A DNA stretch of 42,324 bases, from assembly GCA_913055825.1 (NCBI GenBank), contig CAJXKB010000018.1:1-42324 (forward strand), given 5' to 3'. Positions 25,456 through 34,190 of this stretch are shown here, piece after piece. This DNA is from an uncultured Bacteroidota bacterium (lineage in GTDB: Bacteria; Bacteroidota; Bacteroidia; Bacteroidales; F082). The first letter of the stretch is position 1; the number at the start of each line of letters is the position of its first letter. The notes beneath the pieces are model-generated. The model searched no databases. It was not told the DNA's origin and worked only from the letters and a program-made list of their open reading frames with translations. Both the position numbers and the translations under genes were made by a program.

Positions 25456-26322
25456 TCAATTGATATTTTTTCGGAGCCAAGGTAAAAGCCTCCGGGCAGT
25501 TTTTTCACCTGATGTAATGATTTCATTGGCTTTGCCAAAGTCGGCCCATGATAAGTTACCCATCCTACAGCGAACCAGCTTATGTGCATTTTGAGTTTTG
25601 AGTTGGGTCAGGTGATAATTGCGAATGTTTTCAGCACGTTGCATGATGTTGACACCACTCTTTAAATCAATCGTTTCCCTGATGTCCTGGCTTACATCTA
25701 CCCCCAGGATCAATTCGTCAGTTGATGGTTTAAAATATTTGGTGGGGACAAGATTGGAGACCCCACCATCAACCAGCAAATACGAACGGTATTTTACCGG
25801 CGGCAGATAGCCCGGAATGGCCGAGCTGGCCTTTATGGCTGTACGTAAACTGCCTTTATTCAGCAGTATCTCCTTACCGCTTTTTAAATCGCTGGCGACT
25901 GCTGAGAAAGGTAAGGGTAATTGATCAATCCTGTGATCGGGATAATTTTCATAAATCTTGTTCACAATTTCAGTTTCGTAAATGCTGGAATGAGCCAGGG
26001 TTTTAAATAAAGAAAGCCCCACTTTAATGCGGCTCATTACAAAAACAGCCTTGCTTTTCCAATCCTCACCGCCATCATCCAAGGACGCAAAATCATCAAA
26101 ATTAAATTCATTAAACATTGGATTTTCGATAAACCGATAGCATAGTTCTTCCACGGCATTTGCATCCTGATAAAGGCAATATGCACCGCCAACCATGGCG
26201 CCCATGCTGCATCCGGAAATGCGTGCAATGGGAATTTTTTCTTGTTCAAGAACCCGTAAAAATCCAATGTGGGCCAGTCCGCGTGCCCCCCCTCCCCCTA
26301 AAGCCAGTGCAAGTTTTTTCAT
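25456..26322 (-). CDS. patatin-like phospholipase family protein
   Basis: Lipid acyl hydrolase of the bacterial patatin (RssA-like) group with a Ser-Asp dyad. 288 aa. Oxyanion motif GGGGARG (9-15), nucleophile elbow GCSMG (S39) and catalytic aspartate in LLVDGGVS (D185) are all present, so it should be active. There is no signal peptide, implying a cytosolic or membrane-face location. The ATG at 26322 is chosen over the upstream TTG at 26337, because a -7 promoter box (TATCTTTGA, minus strand 26342-26334) covers that TTG. It lies just downstream of the MFS gene and may be read both from there and from its own promoter. Confidence 0.88.
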   Translation of the reverse strand: MKKLALALGGGGARGLAHIGFLRVLEQEKIPIARISGCSMGAMVGGAYCLYQDANAVEELCYRFIENPMFNEFNFDDFASLDDGGEDWKSKAVFVMSRIKVGLSLFKTLAHSSIYETEIVNKIYENYPDHRIDQLPLPFSAVASDLKSGKEILLNKGSLRTAIKASSAIPGYLPPVKYRSYLLVDGGVSNLVPTKYFKPSTDELILGVDVSQDIRETIDLKSGVNIMQRAENIRNYHLTQLKTQNAHKLVRCRMGNLSWADFGKANEIITSGEKTARRLLPWLRKNIN

Positions 26323-26333
26323 GTTAATTTTTT

Positions 26334-26342
26334 TCAAAGATA
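26334..26342 (-). promoter_or_regulatory. -7 promoter box of the patatin gene
   Basis: On the minus strand this reads TATCTTTGA, matching TAnnTTTG, 11 bases before the ATG at 26322. Confidence 0.45.
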
Positions 26343-26345
26343 ACT

Positions 26346-27575
26346 TTATTTGCTTTTAAGTAAATACAACGGGGCCGACAATAATAACAGCAGGCTGGTT
26401 AAAGTAATTCCGATTCCGGGGCCTGCCAGCTGTGCAGTAAATCCGATAATTAATGCAACAACAGCGGCAAATAATGATTGGGCCTGCGATTGTACCGAAA
26501 GAATACTGGCCATAGATTCATCCATTGATTGGTCGGCAACATAGGCTACTCCGATGGGCTTGCGCAGGTTCTCAATCATCATGATAGCTAAAAAGCCGAT
26601 TACGGATGGCAGGAACCAGTGTTCAAAAAAGAAAAACCCGCTTAAAATACCCACAGCGAATCCTGTTAAAATCGTTAGGTTCAAAGGCTTGTGGTAGCCA
26701 TGAAACAACTTGTGAAATCGCCCGGCATGGCGTGAAGTCCAGGCTGTCATCAGGTAAATGAAAAAATAAATAATTCCTATCAGTAAAGCTGTTTTTTGTT
26801 TATCTTTTATATGGGTTAAAATAGGAAAGCTTAGAGCTAATCCCATGATTACAGGTTGAATGTAATCTTTAACTGCCTTGTAATATCCGGTGTGAAGCGA
26901 AAGGCTTGTCAATGAACGTAAAAATACCAGGCTTTTAAAACTTTGTACAAAACCATTCAGTACAAGCCTGAACCGTGCCATAATGGAAGTTGTTTGCAGG
27001 GTTTTTATTTCTCCGTCCAGGATTGCCGGATAGCTCCAGATTAAAATCATATCGAAAAGATAGGGAATAACAGAGGCTGCAAATATGATTTTGTAGCTTC
27101 CGTAATAAAAAACCATTCCGCCGGCAATGAGTGCCGATATTGCCGATCCTGTTTGCGACCATGAGCGTGTATGTCCGTAATATTCAGCTTTCTGGTGTGA
27201 TTGGTTTCTGGTTTTCAGGTATTGGAAAATCATGGCTTTATGTACCCCCGATCGTAGCGCATCTGCGATAGCAAAGAAAACTATGGCTATCACCATCAGA
27301 AAATAATGTTGCGAAAAATAAAATGTGATAAAAGATAAAATGTATAGTAAAAAAGAAGTAATTAGCGTCTTTTTTCTTCCCAATACATCAGCAATCAAAC
27401 CACTTGGAATTTCCAGGATTGCTATCGTGATTTCCCGAATTGAATATAAAAGGCCTATTTTTAAATAGTCGATGCCTTTTTCAAGAAAAAACAGGATGAG
27501 AAAAGATTCGTAAAAGCGCAGGTTTTTAAAAAAGCCGTACAATCCGAATTTATAATATTGTTTGTTCCTTTCCAT
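26346..27575 (-). CDS. MFS transporter
   Basis: Major facilitator superfamily transporter in the inner membrane, 409 aa with about 12 hydrophobic segments. The loop 2-3 motif A reads GLIADVLGRKKTL, followed by a typical second segment. In the middle, YYGHTRSWSQTGSAISALIAGG and ADALRSGVHKAMIFQYLKTR resemble the family of putative drug or small-solute exporters that Bacteroidetes carry, but the substrate is not deducible. It starts with ATG at 27575, 55 bases after the stop of the methyltransferase gene on the same strand, and precedes the patatin gene. Confidence 0.88.
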   Translation of the reverse strand: MERNKQYYKFGLYGFFKNLRFYESFLILFFLEKGIDYLKIGLLYSIREITIAILEIPSGLIADVLGRKKTLITSFLLYILSFITFYFSQHYFLMVIAIVFFAIADALRSGVHKAMIFQYLKTRNQSHQKAEYYGHTRSWSQTGSAISALIAGGMVFYYGSYKIIFAASVIPYLFDMILIWSYPAILDGEIKTLQTTSIMARFRLVLNGFVQSFKSLVFLRSLTSLSLHTGYYKAVKDYIQPVIMGLALSFPILTHIKDKQKTALLIGIIYFFIYLMTAWTSRHAGRFHKLFHGYHKPLNLTILTGFAVGILSGFFFFEHWFLPSVIGFLAIMMIENLRKPIGVAYVADQSMDESMASILSVQSQAQSLFAAVVALIIGFTAQLAGPGIGITLTSLLLLLSAPLYLLKSK

Positions 27576-27630
27576 ACCGTTTTGAACTTCCGAAATGCTT
27601 TATGATCTGTGCACTGCATTGGGTAACAAA

Positions 27631-28467
27631 CTACCGTTTATCAACCCGTATAATTTTATACCTCCAGAGGTTTCTTTTTAATGCTTTGTATTGATAAAGT
27701 CCGGCTTTAAAATGATTGCGTGCGTACCGGCTTGTGTGATGGCTTGCATTATAAAGCACGGAAGGCAGGGCACCCAAAAGCGATGCCCGGTACATACGCC
27801 TGGCCGTTGGAAAAATCGCACTTGTTACATCTTTTATTTGTGTTATTTTCAAGCCTGCATTTTCCAGTTGGTTAACATAAGTTTCGGTAAACAAGATAGA
27901 TGCCATGCCCCAGGTGTCCATCCATTTTTGAAGATAAGCTTTTGTGTCAAACTCTGTAGTAGAGTGGTAAAATGCAAGAACGGCCCTTCCCCCTGGTTTT
28001 AGCAATCGAAAGGTTTCGGCGGCAAAGTCATGTAAATCGGCCAAATGATTGAGGCTCTCCAACGCCCATATCACATCGAAACTTTCATCTGTAAAACCGG
28101 TATGGCAAAAGTCCTGATTTTTGAATTGAATTGCTTGTTCGAGATGGTCTTGCTTCGCTTTTTTTTTGGCGTATTTTAATTGTTTCTCACTAAGGGTGCA
28201 CCCGACACCTTGAATATTATATTGCCGGGCCATGTAAAATAAACTGCCACCCACACCGCACCCGGCATCCAGTACTCTTTCGCCGGCTTTGAGTCCGGCC
28301 ATGTCTGCTAAAATACGATTTGTGTTCATTAATTCTTCGGCAAAGCTTTTTGTGCCCGCATCACTGATTCCGTAATGAAGCGCCATCACCCGGTCGAGTT
28401 TCCACCAGGTTTGGTAATGGTTGAGTGTTTGATTATAGTAGTCGGCAATATCAGTGTTGGAAATCAT
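27631..28467 (-). CDS. class I SAM-dependent methyltransferase
   Basis: 278 aa. The SAM-binding motif I is VLDAGCGVGG (65-74), the acidic loop is GVGCTLSEKQL, and motif II is FDVIWALESLNHL followed by LKPGGRAVLAFYH. The overall pattern (DAGCGVGG plus LSEKQLKYAKKKA plus ALESLNH) is like the gamma-tocopherol, sterol and other small lipid C-methyltransferases. The C-terminal 70 residues are rich in Arg, Tyr and His (ARRMYRASLLG, HFKAGLYQYKALKRNLWRY), suggesting membrane contact. A lipid or isoprenoid substrate is an inference. It is first in a minus-strand run with the MFS and patatin genes. Confidence 0.85.
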   Translation of the reverse strand: MISNTDIADYYNQTLNHYQTWWKLDRVMALHYGISDAGTKSFAEELMNTNRILADMAGLKAGERVLDAGCGVGGSLFYMARQYNIQGVGCTLSEKQLKYAKKKAKQDHLEQAIQFKNQDFCHTGFTDESFDVIWALESLNHLADLHDFAAETFRLLKPGGRAVLAFYHSTTEFDTKAYLQKWMDTWGMASILFTETYVNQLENAGLKITQIKDVTSAIFPTARRMYRASLLGALPSVLYNASHHTSRYARNHFKAGLYQYKALKRNLWRYKIIRVDKR

Positions 28468-28590
28468 AAATTATATTTTGGCCGAAGCGAAAATAAGAAA
28501 TATTATTGAGGGCTGATTTTGATTTTTGCGTGTCGTGAGTAAAAAAATAATATATTAGTGGCTGATTCTTAAAGATTAAAGGCTAATTTT

Positions 28591-29145
28591 ATGAAAAAAT
28601 ATTGTTTTCGGTTGTTAGGGATTATTTCCCGCAAAAGGTTTCTGTGGAGTCTGGTCGTCTTGGAACTGTTGTTTGTGTATGCTTTCCATGGATTATTTTC
28701 GTTTAGTGTTGAGAAAATTCAGGAACTATCGGGAGGGTTGGGGATCCCGGATACGGAGCTGTTTTATAACTTTACACAATTACAAAATTTTTTCAATCAT
28801 TATGGAGAAGCCGGAAGAACAATTTACCTAAAACTGCAGTTTGTCGATATGGTTTATCCGCTTATCTACTCTTTTCTGATTGCCAGTCTGTTGTTTCTGC
28901 TACTAAAGAAAACTCGTCTCGAAAATTTTGTTTTTTTACCTTTTATGGCTGCTTTTTTTGATTATGCCGAAAATATCCTGCTGAGAATAAATATTCTGGC
29001 ATTTCCCTACATGAACAAAATATTGGTGGATTTTGCTGCATTTTCAACTTTGCTGAAATGGATATTGATTTTTGTTTCCGTTTTGGTGATCATAGTGGCT
29101 TTTTTACGTGTTTCCGTTAATCGTCTGAAAGATGTGAAATATTGA
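28591..29145 (+). CDS. conserved four-helix membrane protein of unknown function
   Basis: 184 aa with four predicted membrane segments (about residues 18-36, 90-107, 113-128 and 155-172). The recognisable conserved positions are YLKLQFVDMVYPLIYSFLIA and FLPFMAAFFDYAENILLRIN. The Asp in the first and the Asp-x2-Glu-Asn in the second sit at membrane edges and recur in similar bacterial proteins I have seen only as uncharacterised. The extracytoplasmic loop after segment 1 is about 45 residues long. It is alone on its strand, divergent from the methyltransferase. No function is claimed. Confidence 0.75.
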   Translation: MKKYCFRLLGIISRKRFLWSLVVLELLFVYAFHGLFSFSVEKIQELSGGLGIPDTELFYNFTQLQNFFNHYGEAGRTIYLKLQFVDMVYPLIYSFLIASLLFLLLKKTRLENFVFLPFMAAFFDYAENILLRINILAFPYMNKILVDFAAFSTLLKWILIFVSVLVIIVAFLRVSVNRLKDVKY

Positions 29146-29226
29146 ATTTAAGTTTATTTATGAAATTGTAAACCGGTTTAAATTATCGAGTTATGTATTT
29201 TATTGGAAAAGCTTTGTTGTGGAAGC

Positions 29227-29257
29227 TTGTTCTTTAAATAAAATTTTGTATGTTTGT
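29227..29257 (+). promoter_or_regulatory. promoter of the 71-aa conserved protein
   Basis: TTG (29227-29229), a 19-base spacer, and TATGTTTGT (29249-29257), a good match to the Bacteroidetes consensus, about 65 bases before the ATG at 29322. Confidence 0.6.
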
Positions 29258-29321
29258 TCATAATCAGATTTGTTTGGATTTGAATTTACAGCTTAATAAT
29301 TAGTAAACAACAATATACATC

Positions 29322-29537
29322 ATGGGACGACCACCAACGAGACCAAAAAAATTAAGAGACGGATATTATATTGAAGTACGAAACAAAGGCGCAAAAACCG
29401 GAATTAAAATTGTTCGAAATACCAAGGAAGAAATGCTCAAAGCCATAAAAGATTATTCTAAAACCAAGGAAGTGGTGATTTTGGGCGAATCAAAAAATGG
29501 TAAATGGGTTGGACCTGCACATACAATTTCAAAATAA
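29322..29537 (+). CDS. small conserved Bacteroidetes protein, function unknown
   Basis: 71 aa, strongly basic. It opens MGRPPTRPKKLRDGYYIEVRNKG, then KTGIKIVRNTKEEMLKAIKDYSKTKEVVILGESKNGKWVG. The pattern resembles a family of small hypothetical proteins I recall from this phylum, with a Gly-Arg-Pro-Pro start like an AT-hook flank, a short strand pair and one helix. The basic, compact character suggests nucleic-acid binding, but that is only a guess. It has its own well-formed promoter (29227-29257) and a leader of about 60 bases, so it is likely expressed strongly and independently. Confidence 0.85.
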   Translation: MGRPPTRPKKLRDGYYIEVRNKGAKTGIKIVRNTKEEMLKAIKDYSKTKEVVILGESKNGKWVGPAHTISK

Positions 29538-29592
29538 GCGGAACTGTACTTCTGACTGCAAAATTTAGCAATTTGCTTTGACACCACATAAG

Positions 29593-30804
29593 ATGTTGCC
29601 ACTTTACATTGCCTTGCCGGTTTTGAATGAATCGGAAAACCTACCTGACTTCTTAGCTTGCATGAAAAAGCAGGAATTGCATGATTTTGAGCTGGTGGTT
29701 TGTGTGAATAATTATGAATGGTGGTGGGACGATGAGGAAAAACGCTCGCTTTGTCAGGATAACCAAAAAAGCATAAACCTGCTTAAGCATGAAAAAGAAA
29801 TCAGTATTCAAATTATTGATTGCAGCAGCAGGGGAAAAGGGTGGCTAAAGAAAAAAGGCGGTGTGGGCATGGCCAGAAAAACAGCGCTTGATTTTATCGC
29901 TCGAAAAGTAAATGATGAAGCTGTTTTGGTTAGCATGGATGCCGATACAGATTATCCTCGGGATTACTTGCTAAAAATTGTCACTTATTTTCAGGAACAT
30001 CCGAATTATAGCGGGCTTTCGTTACCTTACTATCATCCGTTGACGGGCATTGCGGAGCGGGACAGACTGCTTTTGCGCTACGAATTGTATATGCGCTATT
30101 ATGCACTCAATATGATACGGATTCATAACCCCTACCGATACACCGCTCTGGGATCGGCCATGGCTTTTCCGGCATGGGCTTACCGAAAGGCGGGGGGACT
30201 TACCCCGGTAAAAAGTGGTGAGGATTTTTACTTCTTACAGAAGCTCGTAAAGGTGGGTGAGATTGGATATACAGCGGATACCCAAGTTTACCCGTCTGCA
30301 CGTCTTTCCGACAGAGTGCTGTTTGGTACCGGCCCCGCTTTAATAAAAGGTCAAAAAGGAGATTGGTCCTCCTACCCGTTCTACCCGTCTTCTTTTTTTG
30401 ACGATGTGGAGCAGACTTTTGCCCTTTTTCCTGTTTTGTATCAAAATGATGTTCCCACTCCAATGGATGATTTTTTAAAGTATCAGTTTAGGGATAATGA
30501 TCTTTGGGGGCCATTACGGAGAAATTATAAAGACAGGAAAAATTTTGTAAAAGCCTGTATGAATAAGGTGGATGGTTTGCGGATATTGCAATACTTGCGC
30601 TGGCGATTTGGTAATCAACTCCCTGATAATAAGGGTGTTTTGGTAAATTATATTTTGAGGCATGCTTCAGGAATAACAATCCCTTCCGCTTTGCGCGATT
30701 TTGGACAGTATGGTTTTGAGGCTGCTACCATAGATCAGCTGAATGCTTTACGCGATTTTATTTTTCGTTGGGAGATGCAATCGCGATCGGAGAAAGTGCA
30801 ATAA
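29593..30804 (+). CDS. glycosyltransferase family 2
   Basis: GT-A fold glycosyltransferase acting at the cytosolic side of the membrane, 403 aa from the ATG at 29593 (the upstream in-frame TTG at 29578 is weaker). The N-terminus IALPVLNESENLPDFLACM is the classic GT2 nucleotide-sugar binding start. The metal site is SMDADTDYP (DAD 116-118). SRGKGWLKKKGGVGMARKTALDF precedes it, as expected. The acceptor-side motif is present as GEDFYFLQKL. There are no membrane segments, so it is a soluble or peripheral transferase. Donor and acceptor are unknown. miaA starts 25 bases after its stop. Confidence 0.87.
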   Translation: MLPLYIALPVLNESENLPDFLACMKKQELHDFELVVCVNNYEWWWDDEEKRSLCQDNQKSINLLKHEKEISIQIIDCSSRGKGWLKKKGGVGMARKTALDFIARKVNDEAVLVSMDADTDYPRDYLLKIVTYFQEHPNYSGLSLPYYHPLTGIAERDRLLLRYELYMRYYALNMIRIHNPYRYTALGSAMAFPAWAYRKAGGLTPVKSGEDFYFLQKLVKVGEIGYTADTQVYPSARLSDRVLFGTGPALIKGQKGDWSSYPFYPSSFFDDVEQTFALFPVLYQNDVPTPMDDFLKYQFRDNDLWGPLRRNYKDRKNFVKACMNKVDGLRILQYLRWRFGNQLPDNKGVLVNYILRHASGITIPSALRDFGQYGFEAATIDQLNALRDFIFRWEMQSRSEKVQ

Positions 30805-30829
30805 ATATTTATTTTCGCAAAAAAAACAG

Positions 30830-31744
30830 ATGCCCGACCTGGTTACAATTTTGGGACCTACCGCTACCGGAAAAACACAATTGGCAACCCGCCTTGCTTT
30901 TGAATTAGACGGTGAAATTATCAGTGCCGATTCACGCCAGGTATATCGTGGCATGGATATAGGTACGGGAAAGGACTTGGAGGATTATCAGATTAAGGGT
31001 AATAAAATTCCCTATCATCTTATTGATATTGTCGAACCGGGTACTGAATACAATGTGTTTGTTTTTCAAAGAGATTTTTTAAAAGTATTTCCTGAAATCT
31101 TAAAAAGAAATCATCTGCCTGTCGTATGTGGTGGCTCAGGTATGTATCTCGAAGCTGTTCTCGGTGGTTACCGTCTTCAGGAAGTTCCCGAAAATAAAAT
31201 TCTTCGAGAAGAATTATTTACCTTGAGCCAGGAAGAACTGGTGGAAAAGTTGTCTGCGATGGGCTCTTTGCACAACACAACTGACATCACAGACCGTGAA
31301 CGGACCATCAGGGCCATAGAAATTAAAAGCTTCGAACAGTTGCATCCTGTAAAGGAAAAATCGTTAAAGGTTAATGCGATAAATTTTGGTATTCAATTCG
31401 ACAGGACTGTTCTTCGACAGCGAATCACAAAACGATTGCAACAACGAATTAATCAAGGTATGCTAAAGGAAGTTGAAAATTTGTTGAACAGTGGGCTTAA
31501 ACCCGAACAGCTTATGTATTACGGTTTGGAATATCGTTATCTGACGCAATTTATTATTGGGGAACTGGATTATGGTGAGATGTTTACAAAATTAAATACA
31601 GCTATTCACCAATTTGCCAAACGACAGGTTACCTGGTTCAGAAGAATGGAAAAACGGGGGATCAGGATTCACTGGATTGACGGAGAAAGGTCCTTAGAAG
31701 ATAAATTGGAATTTTGTAGAAAGGTGTACGCTCATAGCAGTTGA
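30830..31744 (+). CDS. miaA: tRNA dimethylallyltransferase
   Basis: Transfers a dimethylallyl group to A37 of tRNAs reading UNN codons, giving i6A37, the substrate of MiaB. 304 aa from the ATG at 30830, the usual MiaA length. P-loop GPTATGKT (9-16), DSRQVYRGMDIGTGK (34-48), the GGSGMYLEAVLGG stretch and the C-terminal RQVTWFRR are all present. The longer ORF from 30743 overlaps the glycosyltransferase and has no family similarity, so it is rejected. It probably shares a transcript with the upstream glycosyltransferase. Its partner enzyme gene, miaB, is at 9176. Confidence 0.95.
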   Translation: MPDLVTILGPTATGKTQLATRLAFELDGEIISADSRQVYRGMDIGTGKDLEDYQIKGNKIPYHLIDIVEPGTEYNVFVFQRDFLKVFPEILKRNHLPVVCGGSGMYLEAVLGGYRLQEVPENKILREELFTLSQEELVEKLSAMGSLHNTTDITDRERTIRAIEIKSFEQLHPVKEKSLKVNAINFGIQFDRTVLRQRITKRLQQRINQGMLKEVENLLNSGLKPEQLMYYGLEYRYLTQFIIGELDYGEMFTKLNTAIHQFAKRQVTWFRRMEKRGIRIHWIDGERSLEDKLEFCRKVYAHSS

Positions 31745-31805
31745 GTTATTTCTTAAGGTCTATGTTAATTCCATTAAATTAGTGGTAAAACCTATCTTAA
31801 AATGC

Positions 31806-32339
31806 CTAAGCCCTTATGTTATACATACTGATATGTTCTTCAATTTTTAAAAAATCCAAAATCTGATCCATGTCCACCATCTGGTCGCCCGATATCACCA
31901 GCGTTTTGTCATTGACTACTTTAATAACACCGCATCTGAAGTGACTTTGCCAAATGTGTTCAATATACCAGTCGGGTTCCCTGCCCCATCGCAGATCTTT
32001 CGATTTGCGCTCCCAAAATGTTTTTTTATTGATAGTCAAGAATATGCGTTTATCGTAATGTCTATTGAAATGATTATCGCAAAAAGCAAATAATCCTTCG
32101 GCGATAACGATATCGTGGGAGCGTTGCGCTTCGAGAATATGTTTGTAGTATTTTGCCAAATCAATAGATTCTGGTGTTTCCCAATCAACATGGCCGCGGA
32201 TGCGGGGGATATCGTTAATGGGTTTGGCATAATCATCCTGACACAGGACTTTTACCCGAAGTTGTCCCAGCTGTTTTTGTAATCGTGAAGCAAGTGTGGT
32301 TTTACCTGCATTGCTGACCCCTCCAATTCCGATAACCAT
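31806..32339 (-). CDS. P-loop small-molecule kinase, nicotinamide riboside kinase / uridine kinase-like
   Basis: 177 aa. Walker A is GGVSNAGKTT (6-15). CQDDYAKPINDIP, DWETPESIDLAKYYKHIL, IVIAEGLFAF and FLTINKKTFWERKSKDLRWGRE follow in the order seen in nicotinamide riboside kinases and related uridine kinases: a QDDF-like substrate site, EG(F/L) and an Arg-rich lid. The match to eukaryotic-type NRK is by motif only and could equally mark another nucleoside kinase. It would act in cytosolic NAD or nucleoside salvage. It is alone on the minus strand, facing miaA, and begins 41 bases after the stop of the lipoprotein gene. Confidence 0.65.
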   Translation of the reverse strand: MVIGIGGVSNAGKTTLASRLQKQLGQLRVKVLCQDDYAKPINDIPRIRGHVDWETPESIDLAKYYKHILEAQRSHDIVIAEGLFAFCDNHFNRHYDKRIFLTINKKTFWERKSKDLRWGREPDWYIEHIWQSHFRCGVIKVVNDKTLVISGDQMVDMDQILDFLKIEEHISMYNIRA

Positions 32340-32380
32340 GTCAATGACTTAAGTTGAAATTTTTGGCGAAAATAAGAAGA

Positions 32381-33862
32381 TTATTTTAACGGTTTACCTT
32401 GACCGGGAACAAATTGATAGGCTCCCAAATCAGGATGGCCGTTCCGCGGATTTCCCAACAAATCAAATGGAGTAGAAATTGATAGAGCGGGATCGCCTTG
32501 CCCGATTGCTGGCGAAAGGCTGTCGATCCGGTAATCCTGATTAACCGTATTTAAAAATTTAGGGTCTTTGTTTTTAATGATTTGATTAAAATAGGCGGGA
32601 TTGTCCATTGTGAGCCTGGTTTTTACCAAACAATGGTCCAACAGATAGGCCGAATCGGCACCAGTAACCATATCCGTACCAAATTCATTTTCGTTGTAGC
32701 CATAAATTATGCTGTTGTCTAAACGAAAATGCATGGGGTAGGGTACAGGTTGGTTGTTGGTATCGGGCAAAAAGTTATTCAGGAAAACAGCCGGATTGTT
32801 CCGGATAGAATAGGGCCAGTAATTGGCAAGTGTACTTTGGGTAAAATGATAATTGCCGCCGCCGGTAAGTGCCAGGCAGTAACCGCCGCAATTGGCTACC
32901 ACAATATTTTGTCCTTCAATTTTATAAAAACGACTGAGAATTCCAGCCCCATTCATGTTTTTGATAATTACATTCTTGAGTTGTAATTTATTTTTTGTGG
33001 CTTCAAAAAAAGATTCTGCCTGTACGCCTATGAACCCATTTTTGATAATTGCATTTTTGATGAGGTTGTCTTGTCTTTCACGGCCTTCCATAATCCATAT
33101 TCTGTCCCACTGGCCGGGCAGGTCGGCATAATTTGTTTCTAACCGGTCGCCTTGAAAGACAACCGGATTATCCTGTGTTCCCAATACCTGTAAACGGCCA
33201 TTGGCATAAACCCACAGGCCTCCGTTCTTATGAAAATATATATGTGTTCCCGGTTCAATATCCAGTTGTCCGTACGAATTGACCACGGCATAACCATATA
33301 CTACATAAGGTAAATCGTTGGTCCAGTGCACAGTTTGTAAACTGTCGGCAATAATTTTATAATCGGGGAATCCGGCCTGGATGTGGTCGGCAAGTATGTA
33401 ATGGGCATTTTTTCCCCATGCAACCAATTTCACATTTTGCTCATTTCCATTGGTGAGAAACTGTAAGTTATCTTCCACCACAAAAGGGTTCGTTGCGTTA
33501 TTGGGATCGATTGTTACACGGGCAAAAATAAACAGGCTGTCACCTGCACGTATTTCAACATCTTTTATGTCTGCAGCAGCCTCTCCGTCCACGTTGATGC
33601 GAAAAAGTGACTGATTACCTCCTTCGAGATGAATATCCGATATTTTCAGGTTGCTTTTGGTCGTGTTGTAAACCATCAGCCGGTGTGTTGCAGAACCTAA
33701 CGAGGTAAATACGGTATCAAAGATAATCGAATCATTCGAAAACGAAAGCTTAAGCGACTTATCCGGGTTATAAACAATTTCCTTCCTACAGGAGGCATTC
33801 ATTAATAAAAGTATGATAAAAATAATATAAAGTGGGCTTAAAACCTTGAATGTTTGCTTCAT
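32381..33862 (-). CDS. surface lipoprotein with probable right-handed beta-helix
   Basis: 493 aa. The N-terminus is a lipoprotein signal peptide (hydrophobic residues 10-21, then MNASC, cysteine 25). Next is an Ig-like or 'choice-of-anchor' segment (SFSNDSIIFDTVFTSLGSATHRLMVYN). From about residue 200 come repeated short beta-rungs (HIYFHKNGGLWVYANGRLQVLGTQDNPVVFQG; NLIKNAIIKNGFIGVQAE; NKLQLKNVIIKNMNGAGI), typical of parallel beta-helices. The end, GNPRNGHPDLGAYQ, recalls polysaccharide-associated beta-helix proteins. It has no enzymatic motif I can name. It is likely exposed on the outer membrane. Confidence 0.7.
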   Translation of the reverse strand: MKQTFKVLSPLYIIFIILLLMNASCRKEIVYNPDKSLKLSFSNDSIIFDTVFTSLGSATHRLMVYNTTKSNLKISDIHLEGGNQSLFRINVDGEAAADIKDVEIRAGDSLFIFARVTIDPNNATNPFVVEDNLQFLTNGNEQNVKLVAWGKNAHYILADHIQAGFPDYKIIADSLQTVHWTNDLPYVVYGYAVVNSYGQLDIEPGTHIYFHKNGGLWVYANGRLQVLGTQDNPVVFQGDRLETNYADLPGQWDRIWIMEGRERQDNLIKNAIIKNGFIGVQAESFFEATKNKLQLKNVIIKNMNGAGILSRFYKIEGQNIVVANCGGYCLALTGGGNYHFTQSTLANYWPYSIRNNPAVFLNNFLPDTNNQPVPYPMHFRLDNSIIYGYNENEFGTDMVTGADSAYLLDHCLVKTRLTMDNPAYFNQIIKNKDPKFLNTVNQDYRIDSLSPAIGQGDPALSISTPFDLLGNPRNGHPDLGAYQFVPGQGKPLK

Positions 33863-33934
33863 CTTATGCTGAATAATTCTGTTACAAAGATAATCAATAG
33901 TTGATATACGTTTTATGCCTTGTTTTATTGTTGA

Positions 33935-34189
33935 GTGGGGGCAGGTAATTTATTGCATTGGGGCTGTTCGGCTGACCAGCCCAAAATCAAGGCGCCCACA
34001 CAAGCTATGGGGGCAAAATACGACACCATGGATCAGGAATACATGCGCTGGATGTCAACACAGGTGCAGCATGGAAGTTATGTCTATTGTCCTAATGGCA
34101 GTCATTCGGCTATGTGGGACGACCAACAGGTTTATTTTGCCGGTCTCATCCACTTTATTTTAAAAGTAAACCGGTCTTCGACGGATTGA
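33935..34189 (+). pseudogene. C-terminal relic of a proline iminopeptidase (alpha/beta-hydrolase)
   Basis: This 84-codon ORF reads, after a short unrelated start, PKIKAPTQAMGAKYDTMDQ, then EYMRWMSTQVQHGSYVYCPNGSH and DDQQVYFAGLIHFI. That is the C-terminal quarter of a proline iminopeptidase: the aspartate loop GAKYDTMD and the catalytic-histidine loop CPNGSH. The rest, including the GxSxG nucleophile region (about 200-250 residues), is absent: upstream is a lipoprotein gene on the other strand. It is therefore a truncated relic. The ORF on the same strand from 33915 in another frame is a shadow. Confidence 0.7.
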
Positions 34190-34190
34190 T

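Noticed and set aside
30743-30829. Extended start of miaA overlapping the glycosyltransferase
   Set aside because: The extra residues have no MiaA similarity and overlap coding sequence in another frame.
33915-34163. 82-codon ORF overlapping the iminopeptidase relic
   Set aside because: It is in another frame from the one that matches the hydrolase family.
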